A stretch of 21,345 nucleotides of DNA from Bacillota bacterium. Lineage in GTDB: Bacteria; Bacillota_A; Clostridia; DSM-8532. The notes under the pieces were generated by a model. That model worked only from the letters and a program-made list of their open reading frames with translations, was not told where the DNA came from and searched no databases. Positions 6,864 through 14,220 of the stretch are shown one piece after another. The stretch lies in NCBI GenBank assembly GCA_023424865.1, contig JAFADM010000010.1, positions 1-21,345 on the forward strand. The letters run 5' to 3'. The position numbers were made by a program, and so were the translations under genes. The stretch's first letter is position 1. Every line of letters starts with the position of its first letter.

Positions 6864-8084
6864 ATGAAGAGATTACTTAAAAATGCCAACATCCTTACTA
6901 TGAAGGATAATCAGATTCTTTACCGCACGGATCTTCTCATTCGTGACAATGAAATTTTGGCTATAGGAAAAGATTTACCCAGTGAAAATGGAGATGTAAT
7001 GGACTTAACCGGGCACTACCTTATGCCCGGTCTTTTTGATGCCCATGTTCATTACAACACCAGTGAAATGGGTCCTCTTTTTCTGGCAAACGGCATAACG
7101 GGGGTGCGAAACATGCAGGGGGTATCCCGGCATCTGGAATACGGTGCGGAAATACTGGCAGGAAAGCGGATCGGCCCTTATATTTATTCCACAGGACAGC
7201 TCTATGACGGCAAGCAGACCTGGCAGAGCCTTAAGGTAATAAGCTCGGAGGAGGAGGCTGAGAAAGCCGTATATGATACGGCTGAAGGCGGCTTTCAATG
7301 GGTGAAAACCTACACCGCCATTGCGGATAATGTCTATCTTCATTTAATGAAAACAGCCCAAAAGGCCGGTATTAAGGTGTGCGGACATATGAGCTATACC
7401 CTTGACAGCAAGGTTCTGGCCGATTTGGGCTACCATTGCGTGGAGCATTCAAGCAGCCTGCCCAAGCACCCCGCGGATATTGAATACATCGCCCGTTCGG
7501 GGATGTGGTTTTGTCCCACTCAGGTAGTGTGTGAAACTCTTCCGGATTATGTTTGGGACGGTAAGCGCCTTTGCGGTATTCCCTATTACGACTATGTTCC
7601 CCAGGTAAACCGAAGCTACTGGGAAGAGCATAACAAGGGGATTATTGAGGGCTATAAAAACAGGGGCATTAAGCCTGACATCAATGTCATTATTGAAAGG
7701 GGAAGGGTGTTTATGAAGCATTCCGCCAGGATCCTTGCCGGATCCGACTGCGCCTACCCGGGGCTGGTGGCAGGCTTTTCCCTTCATGACGAGCTTTCAA
7801 GGCTTGTGAAGCTTTATGGCATGACCCCTTATGAGGCCCTGCGGGCAGCTACCGTAAACCCTGCGGAGCATGTGGGGGAGGAAGACAGAAAAGGCAGGCT
7901 CCGCCCTGGAATGGATGCGGATATCCTTATTTTGAAAGGCAATCCCTTGGCGGATATTGATAACACCAGAAGCATCCATGGCGTTATTCAGGGTGGCAGG
8001 CTTTTTGACAGGACGGCGCTGGATTCCCTGTTGGAGGGAGTTAAAGCTTTAGGGGAGGCGGAAATTGAGATCCTGCTGCGATGA
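6864..8084 (+). CDS. Metal-dependent amidohydrolase (prolidase/imidazolonepropionase-like)
   Basis: This 406-residue amidohydrolase-superfamily enzyme has a TIM barrel flanked by N- and C-terminal beta-sandwich segments. The metal site is complete for a binuclear enzyme: H61 and H63 in DAHVH, K148 in WVKTY (candidate carboxylated lysine), H175 in CGHMS, H195 in VEHSS, and the catalytic/metal D295 in AGSDCAYPG. The C-terminal PGMDADILILKGNP strand is typical. Relatives cleave Xaa-Pro, Xaa-Arg or Xaa-Lys dipeptides or N-acyl amino acids, or open cyclic amides, so hydrolysis of an imported peptide-like substrate is a reasonable inference; the exact substrate is unknown. It has no signal peptide. 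Start choice: GGAGG at 6854-6858 is five bases before the ATG at 6864; the in-frame ATG at 6852 overlaps that ribosome binding site. It shares its promoter-leader type with the downstream peptide transporter, which supports a common pathway. Confidence 0.9.
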   Translation: MKRLLKNANILTMKDNQILYRTDLLIRDNEILAIGKDLPSENGDVMDLTGHYLMPGLFDAHVHYNTSEMGPLFLANGITGVRNMQGVSRHLEYGAEILAGKRIGPYIYSTGQLYDGKQTWQSLKVISSEEEAEKAVYDTAEGGFQWVKTYTAIADNVYLHLMKTAQKAGIKVCGHMSYTLDSKVLADLGYHCVEHSSSLPKHPADIEYIARSGMWFCPTQVVCETLPDYVWDGKRLCGIPYYDYVPQVNRSYWEEHNKGIIEGYKNRGIKPDINVIIERGRVFMKHSARILAGSDCAYPGLVAGFSLHDELSRLVKLYGMTPYEALRAATVNPAEHVGEEDRKGRLRPGMDADILILKGNPLADIDNTRSIHGVIQGGRLFDRTALDSLLEGVKALGEAEIEILLR

Positions 8085-8290
8085 GAACCTCCTTGTTTAA
8101 TTCTGAGGTATGCTTATGTCAAAGAAATAAAAAGTGAAGCTTTCTTGAAATATGCAATTTGTGATACAAAAAACTTCATTGAATTAATCCGTGTTATATT
8201 TATGTGTGCTAAAACTGTATAAAATAAAGGCGAATATATCAGCGCTATTATAAAAATGGCAGAATAGCGTTTTGAAATTGCATATACATA
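8085..8290. other. AT-rich non-coding part of the gap before oppA
   Basis: The gap between the amidohydrolase and oppA runs 8085-8459. This left part has no convincing gene and no clear terminator for the amidohydrolase. It holds an inverted repeat CGCTATT (8243-8249) / AATAGCG (8263-8269) with a 13-base loop and four T after it. Outlying copies of the operator half-site lie at 8152-8158 (ATGCAAT) and 8277-8283 (ATTGCAT). The right part contains the promoter, leader and terminator listed separately. Confidence 0.5.
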
Positions 8291-8319
8291 TTGCATTTTG
8301 CAAAATGCAATGCTATAAT
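8291..8319 (+). promoter_or_regulatory. Promoter and palindromic operator, copy 2 (oppA)
   Basis: TTGCAT (8291-8296) and TATAAT (8314-8319) are 17 bp apart. The whole -35-to-spacer segment 8291-8310 is a perfect 20-bp palindrome (TTGCATTTTG and its complement). It matches the promoter at 6684-6712 closely, including TGCAAAAT and ATGCTATA. Half-sites TTGCAT/ATGCAA also occur just upstream (8278-8283). Confidence 0.8.
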
Positions 8320-8325
8320 CAATTC

Positions 8326-8369
8326 AAGCTTAAATGAGAGCAATGTTTAACCGCGTATTGAGGCAAAGG
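8326..8369 (+). promoter_or_regulatory. 5' leader RNA, copy 2 (candidate cis-regulatory RNA)
   Basis: The predicted 5' end can fold GCTT (8328-8331) with GAGC (8338-8341). CAATG (8341-8345) can alternatively pair with TATTG (8356-8360), placing TTTAAC (8346-8351) in a loop. The block TTGAGGCAAAGG follows at 8358-8369. Relative to copy 1 the offset is 1,607 bp for the -35 box, -10 box, AGCT and the block. Function inferred from conserved layout only. Confidence 0.5.
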
Positions 8370-8408
8370 GGCCTATGGAAGCGATTCCTAGGCTCTTTTT
8401 GTTTTTTT
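8369..8408 (+). terminator. Intrinsic terminator inside the oppA leader
   Basis: The arm 8369-8380 pairs with 8385-8395 (GGGCCTA, bulged T, GGAA with TTCCTAGGCTC) around a GCGA tetraloop, with one G-T wobble. It is followed by T5, G, T7 (8396-8408). It stands 51 bp before oppA, between promoter and gene, so read-through must be regulated or partial. The conserved GGCAAAGG lies mostly outside this stem, unlike in copy 1. Confidence 0.8.
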
Positions 8409-8459
8409 CCGGCAATGATGGCACAAAAGAGCTTAAAAACGATTGGAGGAGAATAAAGA

Positions 8460-10142
8460 ATGAAGAAGTTAAAAGCAGCCCTTTCTCTTTTATTGACAGC
8501 AGGTATGGTCACTCTTTTTATCGCCGGCTGTTCACAAAGCACTACCACGACGCCTTCACCAACATCTTCCGGTTCCGGAACACCATCCGCTTCGCCTTCC
8601 CAAAGCCCGGAAAAGAAGCAAATTATTACGGCCAATATAACCACAGAACCGGCCCAATTGAATTCTGTTCTTGCCATTGACGTTCCGTCCATGAATATCC
8701 TTCTGTCGGTTCAGGAGGGACTTGTAAGGCTTGATCAAAACAATCAGCCTGTGGGAGGACTTGCCGAATCCTGGGATGTCACTGAGGACAAGCTGACCTA
8801 CACCTTTCATTTAAGAGATGCCCTGTGGTCCGACGGCACCGCCGTTACTGCAAACGATTTTGCCTACGCCTGGTTAAGCGCTCTTGACAAAGACTCCGGC
8901 GCGTCCAACGTCTCTTACTTCTTTACCATTAAGGGCGGTGCGGAGTACAATGCCGGAACGGGCAAGACCGAGGATGTGGGTATTAAGGTCATTAACGATA
9001 AAACCCTTGAGGTCACTCTGGTAAGGCCCACACCCTATTTCTTAACCTTGTGCGCCAAATCCAATTTCCTTCCGGTTAAGCAGTCCTATTATGAAGCTCA
9101 GACTTCCAGCGGAGGCAATACCTACGGCACCGATGTGGACAAGCTTCTTTATTGCGGCCCCTGGACCATGACCGAGTGGGTTCATAACAATAAAATTGTA
9201 CTTACTAAAAATGAAAACTACTACAATAAGGATGAAATCAAGCTGGATACCATCAATCTGGTGATGGTTAACGATTCCGGTACAGCTTACAATATGTTTA
9301 CCGCGGGACAGCTGGATACAACAGACTTAAATACTGCCGACGATATGGAGCTTGCATCCCAGTCCGGCTACAATGTGGTTTCCTACGCCAGTGGCGGTAC
9401 AACCTATATGGCCTTCAATGTAGCGGACCCCGTCATGCAGAATGCCAACATCCGTAAGGCCTTCTCCTATGCGGTAGACCGGGAATCCTTTGTAAAAAAT
9501 GTTCTCAAAAACGGTACTGTGGCAGCCTATTCTCTAACCAACCCTGTGGTCCAGGGCAAAACCGGCAGCTTCCAGGAGGAACTGGCCCAGTCCCTCACCA
9601 AGGTGGACATGTCCGAAGCCAAGGCCTATCTTGACAAAGGCCTTGCCGAGCTTGGACTTAATCAGGCACCCCAGTTTACCTTCCTCATTGACGACAGAGA
9701 ATCCATAAAGCTTCAGGCAGCCGTGTATCAGGAATATTGGAAAAAGAATCTGGGTGTTGATGTTGCGGTTGAATCCATGCCCTATAAGGCCAAGCTTGAA
9801 AAGCAGTATGCCAAGGACTTTATGATTACCATTTCGGGCTGGGCCACCACCTATAACGACCCCATGGCCTTCCTTGAGCTTTTTGGAACGGGAGATCCCA
9901 ATAACAGCTCCTATTACACCAATACGGCCTATGACGATCTGCTTTTAAAGGCAAGGGATGAGAAGGATGCTTCTCTTCATTACGATTACTTAAAGCAGGC
10001 CGAGCTGATTTTAATGGACGATGCGCCTCTTGCGCCTCTTTATTACGCCTATAAATCCTATGCCGTCTCGGAAAGGCTCCAGGGCTTTATCCGGAATTCC
10101 TTTAGCGATATGAACTTCTACTACGCCTATATTGAAGAATAA
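8460..10142 (+). CDS. oppA: Oligopeptide ABC transporter substrate-binding lipoprotein
   Basis: This 560-residue extracytoplasmic solute-binding protein of the SBP_bac_5 (OppA/DppA) family captures peptides outside the cell and delivers them to the permease. It has a lipoprotein signal peptide (MKKLKAALSLLLTAGMVTLF, then IAGC lipobox with C24 as lipid anchor). A Ser/Thr/Pro-rich tether runs from about 25 to 51, followed by the binding domain with the family segments LAESWDVTEDKLTYTFHLRD, LWSDGTAVTANDFAYAW and IRKAFSYAVDRE. GGAGGA at 8445-8450 fixes the ATG. It is first in a five-gene operon controlled by the promoter-leader-terminator region upstream. The segment pattern is closer to OppA (oligopeptides) than to nickel or dipeptide binders, but ligand length and chemistry cannot be determined from sequence. 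Confidence 0.95.
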   Translation: MKKLKAALSLLLTAGMVTLFIAGCSQSTTTTPSPTSSGSGTPSASPSQSPEKKQIITANITTEPAQLNSVLAIDVPSMNILLSVQEGLVRLDQNNQPVGGLAESWDVTEDKLTYTFHLRDALWSDGTAVTANDFAYAWLSALDKDSGASNVSYFFTIKGGAEYNAGTGKTEDVGIKVINDKTLEVTLVRPTPYFLTLCAKSNFLPVKQSYYEAQTSSGGNTYGTDVDKLLYCGPWTMTEWVHNNKIVLTKNENYYNKDEIKLDTINLVMVNDSGTAYNMFTAGQLDTTDLNTADDMELASQSGYNVVSYASGGTTYMAFNVADPVMQNANIRKAFSYAVDRESFVKNVLKNGTVAAYSLTNPVVQGKTGSFQEELAQSLTKVDMSEAKAYLDKGLAELGLNQAPQFTFLIDDRESIKLQAAVYQEYWKKNLGVDVAVESMPYKAKLEKQYAKDFMITISGWATTYNDPMAFLELFGTGDPNNSSYYTNTAYDDLLLKARDEKDASLHYDYLKQAELILMDDAPLAPLYYAYKSYAVSERLQGFIRNSFSDMNFYYAYIEE

Positions 10143-10150
10143 ATCACAGC

Positions 10151-10193
10151 CGGGGATCGTAAAGAGCGCTGCGAAAGCGGCGCCGGATCCCTG
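10151..10193 (+). promoter_or_regulatory. Two-tier hairpin between oppA and oppB
   Basis: The outer stem 10151-10158 / 10186-10193 (8 bp with one G-T pair) encloses a perfect 7-bp inner stem GCGCTGC-GAAA-GCGGCGC (10166-10183) capped by a GNRA tetraloop. There is no T-run. This is the usual position for a hairpin that protects the binding-protein mRNA from 3' decay and so raises its level over the permease genes (established for similar ABC operons, inferred here). Confidence 0.65.
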
Positions 10194-10216
10194 AATGCCT
10201 GGGGGAGAATGCGGAA

Positions 10217-11176
10217 ATGTTGAAATATATCTTTAAAAAACTTCTATACGCAGTGCTGACCCTTTTGACCCTCGTTACGGTAACCTTTTTTCTCATGCAC
10301 CTTTTGCCGGGAGACCCCTTTATTGGTGAGCAGGCCATACCCGAGTCGGCAAAGCAGGCGCTCTATGCCAAGTATGGTTTGGATCAGCCCGTTTTTGTGC
10401 AATACCTGAAGTACCTCGGCAATGCCGTAAAGGGCGATTTCGGTGATTCCATGGTGTTTGTGGGGCAGCCGGTTAAAAGCATTATCCGCCAGGCCTTTCC
10501 TTATTCCTTTGATCTGGGCGTGCGTGCTCTGGCCTTTGCAGTAACCGCAGGGCTCTTTATGGGCATACTGGCATCCCTTAACAGCGGCAAAGCTCTTGAT
10601 TTTGCTACCATGGCCATTGCGGCTATCGGCATCTCGGTTCCCAGCTTTATTCTGGGCTCCCTTCTTCAGTACTTCCTGAGTATTAAGCTTTCCGGATTTA
10701 CCCAGGAGGTCTTTGGCTTTCGAATGTTTCCCGTGGAGGGCTGGGAAAGCTTCTCCCAGAAGCTTATTCCGCCCTTTGTCCTGGGCTTCGGGCAATTGGC
10801 CATGATTGCGCGGCTTATGCGGGCCAGCATGCTTGAGGTGTTAGGGCAGGACTACATAAAAACCGCCAGATCCAAGGGAGTGGGGGGAAGTGCTCTTGTA
10901 ACCCGGCATATGCTGAGAAACGCCATATTGCCTATTATTACGGTTTTGGGACCTCTTACAGCCTCCATTTTAACCGGAGCCTTCGTGGTGGAGAATATTT
11001 TCAATATACCGGGCATGGGCAAATACTTTGTTATGAGTGTTCAGTCCAACGACTATACCATGATCGCAGGCACAACCCTCTTTTACGGAACATTTCTGGT
11101 TGGGGCCAATTTTCTGGTGGATATAGCCTATACCCTGGTTGATCCCAACATCAGGCTTGGAAAGGGGAAAGCATAA
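10217..11176 (+). CDS. oppB: Peptide ABC transporter permease, OppB/DppB type
   Basis: This 319-residue inner-membrane permease has about six membrane spans. The first is MLKYIFKKLLYAVLTLLTLV onward, and the periplasmic-side segment LPGDPFIGEQAIPESAKQAL typical of the family follows it. The cytoplasmic coupling loop (EAA-type, MRASMLEVLGQDYIKTARSK to about RNAILPIITVLG) contacts the ATPase subunits. GGGGGAGA at 10201-10208 is eight bases before the ATG. The gap from oppA is 74 bp and contains a strong hairpin; the stop overlaps the next start (TAATG). It pairs with the following permease to form the translocation channel. Confidence 0.95.
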   Translation: MLKYIFKKLLYAVLTLLTLVTVTFFLMHLLPGDPFIGEQAIPESAKQALYAKYGLDQPVFVQYLKYLGNAVKGDFGDSMVFVGQPVKSIIRQAFPYSFDLGVRALAFAVTAGLFMGILASLNSGKALDFATMAIAAIGISVPSFILGSLLQYFLSIKLSGFTQEVFGFRMFPVEGWESFSQKLIPPFVLGFGQLAMIARLMRASMLEVLGQDYIKTARSKGVGGSALVTRHMLRNAILPIITVLGPLTASILTGAFVVENIFNIPGMGKYFVMSVQSNDYTMIAGTTLFYGTFLVGANFLVDIAYTLVDPNIRLGKGKA

Positions 11177-12090
11177 TGGAATTTGAAAAAAACGCCTTCG
11201 AGCCGGCCATTGGAAAAGCATGGGAGGAAGAGAGGGAAGGGAAAAGCCTCACTTACTGGCAGGATGTTTTAAGACGGCTTAAAAAGAACAAGCCGGCCCT
11301 TGTCTGTCTTGGAATCATTGCGCTTTTGCTTCTGGGAAGCTTCCTGATACCGTCCATAAGCGGCTATTCCTATTCGGAGCAGAACCTTGAAAAGAACAAT
11401 CTTTCCTTTATGGAGGAGGGTCATCTTTTCGGTACGGACAAGCTGGGCCGAGATCTTTTTACCAGAGTGTTCTTCGGTATGCGCATCTCCCTCACCATTG
11501 CCTTTGCCTCGGTTCTTATTAACCTGTGTGTCGGCGCACTTTACGGGGGCATAGCCGGTTACATGGGCGGACGGGTGGATGAGGTTATGATGCGGCTGGT
11601 GGATATTATTATTGCCATCCCCCATCTCATCATTGTTATTCTCCTTATGATTGTTATGGAGCCGGGGATGATAACCATTATTATTGCCTACGCCACTGTT
11701 GGCTGGACGGGTATGGCCCGGCTTGTCCGGGGCCAGGTGGTGATGCTCAGAGAAAACGAATATGTCACAGCCTCCCGGCTTTTAGGAGGAGGAGCCTGGC
11801 ACATTATAGCAAAGCACCTGCTTCCCAATACCCTGGGCGTTATTATTGTCAATCTTACGCTTACCATACCGTCGGCTATTTTTACCGAAGCCTTTTTAAG
11901 CTATATCGGGCTGGGAGTGCAAATTCCCCTGGCAAGTCTGGGAACCCTGGCCTCAGACGGAGCCAAGAGCTTCAGGCTGTATCCTTCACAGCTCTTCATT
12001 CCCGCTTCCTTCCTATGCCTGACCATGCTCTCCTTCAACCTTTTCGGGGATGCCCTCCGGGACATTATTGATCCGAAGCTCAGAAAGTAG
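11176..12090 (+). CDS. oppC: Peptide ABC transporter permease, OppC/DppC type
   Basis: This 304-residue second permease subunit has an N-terminal cytoplasmic tail of about 40 residues, the first span at about 41-60 (ALVCLGIIALLLLGSFLIP), and the family hallmark HLFGTDKLGRDLFTRVFFG. Five more spans follow, with the coupling loop RLVRGQVVMLRENEYVTASR toward LLPNTLGVIIV. Its start codon overlaps the oppB stop by one base, so translation is coupled. Together with OppB it forms the membrane channel of the peptide importer. Confidence 0.95.
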   Translation: MEFEKNAFEPAIGKAWEEEREGKSLTYWQDVLRRLKKNKPALVCLGIIALLLLGSFLIPSISGYSYSEQNLEKNNLSFMEEGHLFGTDKLGRDLFTRVFFGMRISLTIAFASVLINLCVGALYGGIAGYMGGRVDEVMMRLVDIIIAIPHLIIVILLMIVMEPGMITIIIAYATVGWTGMARLVRGQVVMLRENEYVTASRLLGGGAWHIIAKHLLPNTLGVIIVNLTLTIPSAIFTEAFLSYIGLGVQIPLASLGTLASDGAKSFRLYPSQLFIPASFLCLTMLSFNLFGDALRDIIDPKLRK

Positions 12091-12101
12091 GAGGAACATT
12101 A

Positions 12102-13130
12102 ATGAAGAATGCAGTTTTAAAGGTAAATCAATTAAGGGTTTCCTTCGATACCTATCTGGGTGAGGTTCAGGCGGTAAGAGGAGTGAGCTTTTCAATTAAG
12201 GAAGGGGAAACTCTGGCCCTGGTGGGAGAGTCGGGCTGCGGTAAAAGCGTGACTGCCCAGACCATTCTGAGGCTTAACCCCATGCCTCCCGCCAGAATAA
12301 AGAGCGGTGAAATAGAGCTAAACGGTGTGGACATGGTAAGAGCTGATAAAAAGACACTCAGGGAAATGAGCGGGAGTGTGGCGGGAATGATTTTTCAGGA
12401 TCCCATGACCTCCTTAAATCCCACCATAACCATTGGCCGCCAGATTGCCGAATCCCTGGTGATTCACCGTAAAATGACCTGGACACAGGCCGGGAAGGAA
12501 GCGGTTGAAATACTGGGCCAGGTACGCATTGCCAACCCCGACCAGCGGGCCAGGCAGTATCCGGGACAGTTGAGCGGGGGCATGCGCCAGAGGGCTATGA
12601 TAGGCCTGGCCATTGCCTGCCATCCCAGGCTTCTTATTGCCGACGAACCCACAACAGCCCTGGATGTGACGGTACAGGCCCAGATTATGGACTTGCTTCG
12701 AAGCATTCAGCGCATTTCGGGCACAGCCATTATGCTCATTACTCACGACCTGGGGGTTGCTGCGGGAATGGCCCATCGAATTGTTGTGATGTACGCAGGG
12801 AAAATTGTCGAGTCGGGACCGTCAGACCGGATTTTTGAAAAGCCCTCCCATCCTTACACCCGGGGACTTCTTTCCTCCATACCCAAGCCCGGTCAGAATA
12901 AGGATGAGGACCTTAACGTTATTGAAGGAACGCCTCCTGCCCTTATAAGCCCGCCAAAGGGCTGCGGCTTTGCGGAACGCTGCCCTTCGGCCATGACTAT
13001 ATGCAGGCAGGAGGAGCCACCCTGCTTTTGCCTTGGAGGCGAGCATGCCGGAAGCTGCTGGCTTTTGCACCCCGCGGCAGGAGGACAAGGACAAATTGCG
13101 GAGGGAGGCAAAGAGCATGACAGAGCGTGA
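12102..13130 (+). CDS. oppD: Peptide ABC transporter ATP-binding protein, OppD/DppD type
   Basis: This 342-residue ATPase energises peptide import at the cytoplasmic face. Visible motifs: Walker A GESGCGKS (42-49), signature LSGGM (157-161), Walker B LLIADE with catalytic E182, and switch H215 (LITHD). The C-terminal oligopeptide-type extension has HPYTRGLLSSIP and cysteines at 288, 294, 301, 308/310 and 319. In relatives this cluster binds an Fe-S centre or is structural. AGGAGG at about 12089-12094 precedes the ATG, 11 bases after oppC. Its final residues overlap the start of the second ATPase. The last ~15 residues (AAGGQGQIAEGGKEHDRA) are Gly-rich and look like an extension whose DNA carries the ribosome binding site of oppF. 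Confidence 0.95.
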   Translation: MKNAVLKVNQLRVSFDTYLGEVQAVRGVSFSIKEGETLALVGESGCGKSVTAQTILRLNPMPPARIKSGEIELNGVDMVRADKKTLREMSGSVAGMIFQDPMTSLNPTITIGRQIAESLVIHRKMTWTQAGKEAVEILGQVRIANPDQRARQYPGQLSGGMRQRAMIGLAIACHPRLLIADEPTTALDVTVQAQIMDLLRSIQRISGTAIMLITHDLGVAAGMAHRIVVMYAGKIVESGPSDRIFEKPSHPYTRGLLSSIPKPGQNKDEDLNVIEGTPPALISPPKGCGFAERCPSAMTICRQEEPPCFCLGGEHAGSCWLLHPAAGGQGQIAEGGKEHDRA

Positions 13131-14076
13131 ACCCCTAATGAAAATTGCCCATGTTAAGAAGTATTTCAATGTGGGAGGCGGTCGTATTTTAAAGGCTGTG
13201 GACGATGTCTCCCTTAATATCTATAATGGCGAAACCCTGGCCCTGGTAGGCGAATCGGGCTGCGGCAAATCCACCCTCGGGCGGACGGTTATGGGGGCTT
13301 ATGAGCCCACGGAAGGATCGGTTGTTTTTAATGGGGTTGAAATGTGCGGTGCTTCCAAAAAGCAAAGGCGGGAGTTTTCTAAAAACGCCCAGATGATCTT
13401 TCAGGATCCCTATTCGGCCCTGAACCCCCGTATGACGGTAGCGGATATTATTGGAGAAGGCCTTGCCATCCACAGGCTTTTAAAGGGAGAGGCGCTTCAG
13501 GAAAGAATACGTGGGCTTTTAACCATGGTGGGCTTAAGTTCCGGAGCCGGCAGCCGTTTTCCCCATGAATTCTCCGGAGGGCAGCGCCAGCGCATTGTTA
13601 TTGCCAGGGCTCTTTCGTTAAATCCACGCTTTATTGTCTGCGACGAGCCCATATCGGCTCTGGATGTGTCCATTCAGGCACAGATTGTTAATTTGATGCG
13701 CTCACTCCAGAAAAAGCTCAGCCTCACCAATCTTTTTATAGCCCATGACCTGAATATGGTGCGATTTATAAGCGACCGCACCGCGGTGATGTATCTGGGC
13801 CGTATTATGGAGCTGGGGGAGAGTACGGCGGTAAACGACAGGCCACTTCACCCTTATACCCAGGCTCTTATTTCCTCTGTTCCCCTGGCGGATCCAAAGC
13901 TGGAAAAGCTGCGCAAGCCACTGCTTTTGGAGGGTGAAATACCAAGCCCCATTTATCCCCCCCAGGGCTGTGCCTTTTGTACCCGGTGCCCCAAAGCCAT
14001 GGAAAGGTGCAAAAAGGAAAGACCTGTGCTCTCCGAGGTAGAAAAGGGCCGTCAGGTGGCATGCTTTCTGTATTGA
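13117..14076 (+). CDS. oppF: Peptide ABC transporter ATP-binding protein, OppF/DppF type
   Basis: This 319-residue second ATPase forms the heterodimer with OppD. Motifs: Walker A GESGCGKST (45-53), signature FSGGQ (152-156), Walker B FIVCDE with E177, switch H210 (IAHD). A C-terminal HPYTQALISSVP segment follows, with cysteines 285, 288, 291, 298 and 316 as in oligopeptide-type ATPases. Start choice: the frame is open to 13033, well inside oppD. AGGGAGG at 13102-13108 lies eight bases before the ATG at 13117, giving a normal N-terminus and a 14-bp overlap with oppD. Another ATG at 13138 is possible. It is the last gene of the operon; only a short 5-bp GC hairpin without T-run (14089-14101) follows. 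Confidence 0.94.
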   Translation: MTEREPLMKIAHVKKYFNVGGGRILKAVDDVSLNIYNGETLALVGESGCGKSTLGRTVMGAYEPTEGSVVFNGVEMCGASKKQRREFSKNAQMIFQDPYSALNPRMTVADIIGEGLAIHRLLKGEALQERIRGLLTMVGLSSGAGSRFPHEFSGGQRQRIVIARALSLNPRFIVCDEPISALDVSIQAQIVNLMRSLQKKLSLTNLFIAHDLNMVRFISDRTAVMYLGRIMELGESTAVNDRPLHPYTQALISSVPLADPKLEKLRKPLLLEGEIPSPIYPPQGCAFCTRCPKAMERCKKERPVLSEVEKGRQVACFLY

Positions 14077-14130
14077 GGCTAAAGAACGCCGGCTTGGCCG
14101 GATGAATGGAAAGCCAAAGGAAACCCAAGA

Positions 14131-14190
14131 CAATGAATTCAAAGCCAATGAAATCAAAGCCAATGAAATCAAAGCCAATGAATTCAAAGC
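14131..14190. repeat. Four perfect-length 15-bp tandem repeats
   Basis: The unit CAATGAAWTCAAAGC occurs four times back to back (14131, 14146, 14161, 14176). Copies 1 and 4 read AATTC in the middle, copies 2 and 3 read AAATC. Weaker relics of the unit (GAATGGAAAGCC) lie just upstream. The array lies in the gap between the oppF and GntR stop codons, outside both genes. It looks like a minisatellite made by slippage; no protein or terminator role is evident. Confidence 0.9.
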
Positions 14191-14220
14191 CGGGTAATGG
14201 GAATCCCCGAAGCAGATGAA

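Noticed and set aside
8243..8273. Terminator for the amidohydrolase at the CGCTATT inverted repeat
   Set aside because: The loop is 13 bases, the stem is A/T-rich, and only four T follow. It is also about 160 bp from the stop codon, so I kept it only as an inverted repeat.
6684..8319. Transposon ends flanking the amidohydrolase gene
   Set aside because: The two similar segments are in direct orientation and coincide with promoters. No transposase, terminal inverted repeats or target duplication are visible.
8346..8400. T-box riboswitch in the opp leader
   Set aside because: Only a short ACCGCG resemblance exists. The full T-box sequence, the Stem I architecture and sufficient leader length are missing, and copy 1 lacks even this resemblance.
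8334..8456. 40-codon leader peptide frame through the oppA terminator
   Set aside because: It has no ribosome binding site, runs through the terminator hairpin, and has no counterpart in the matching leader at 6719-6788.
13033..13116. Upstream start for oppF deep within oppD
   Set aside because: The extra residues do not resemble the family N-terminus, and the ribosome binding site at 13102-13108 points to the ATG at 13117.
14131..14190. CRISPR array
   Set aside because: The 15-bp units are contiguous with no spacers, and no cas genes are present.
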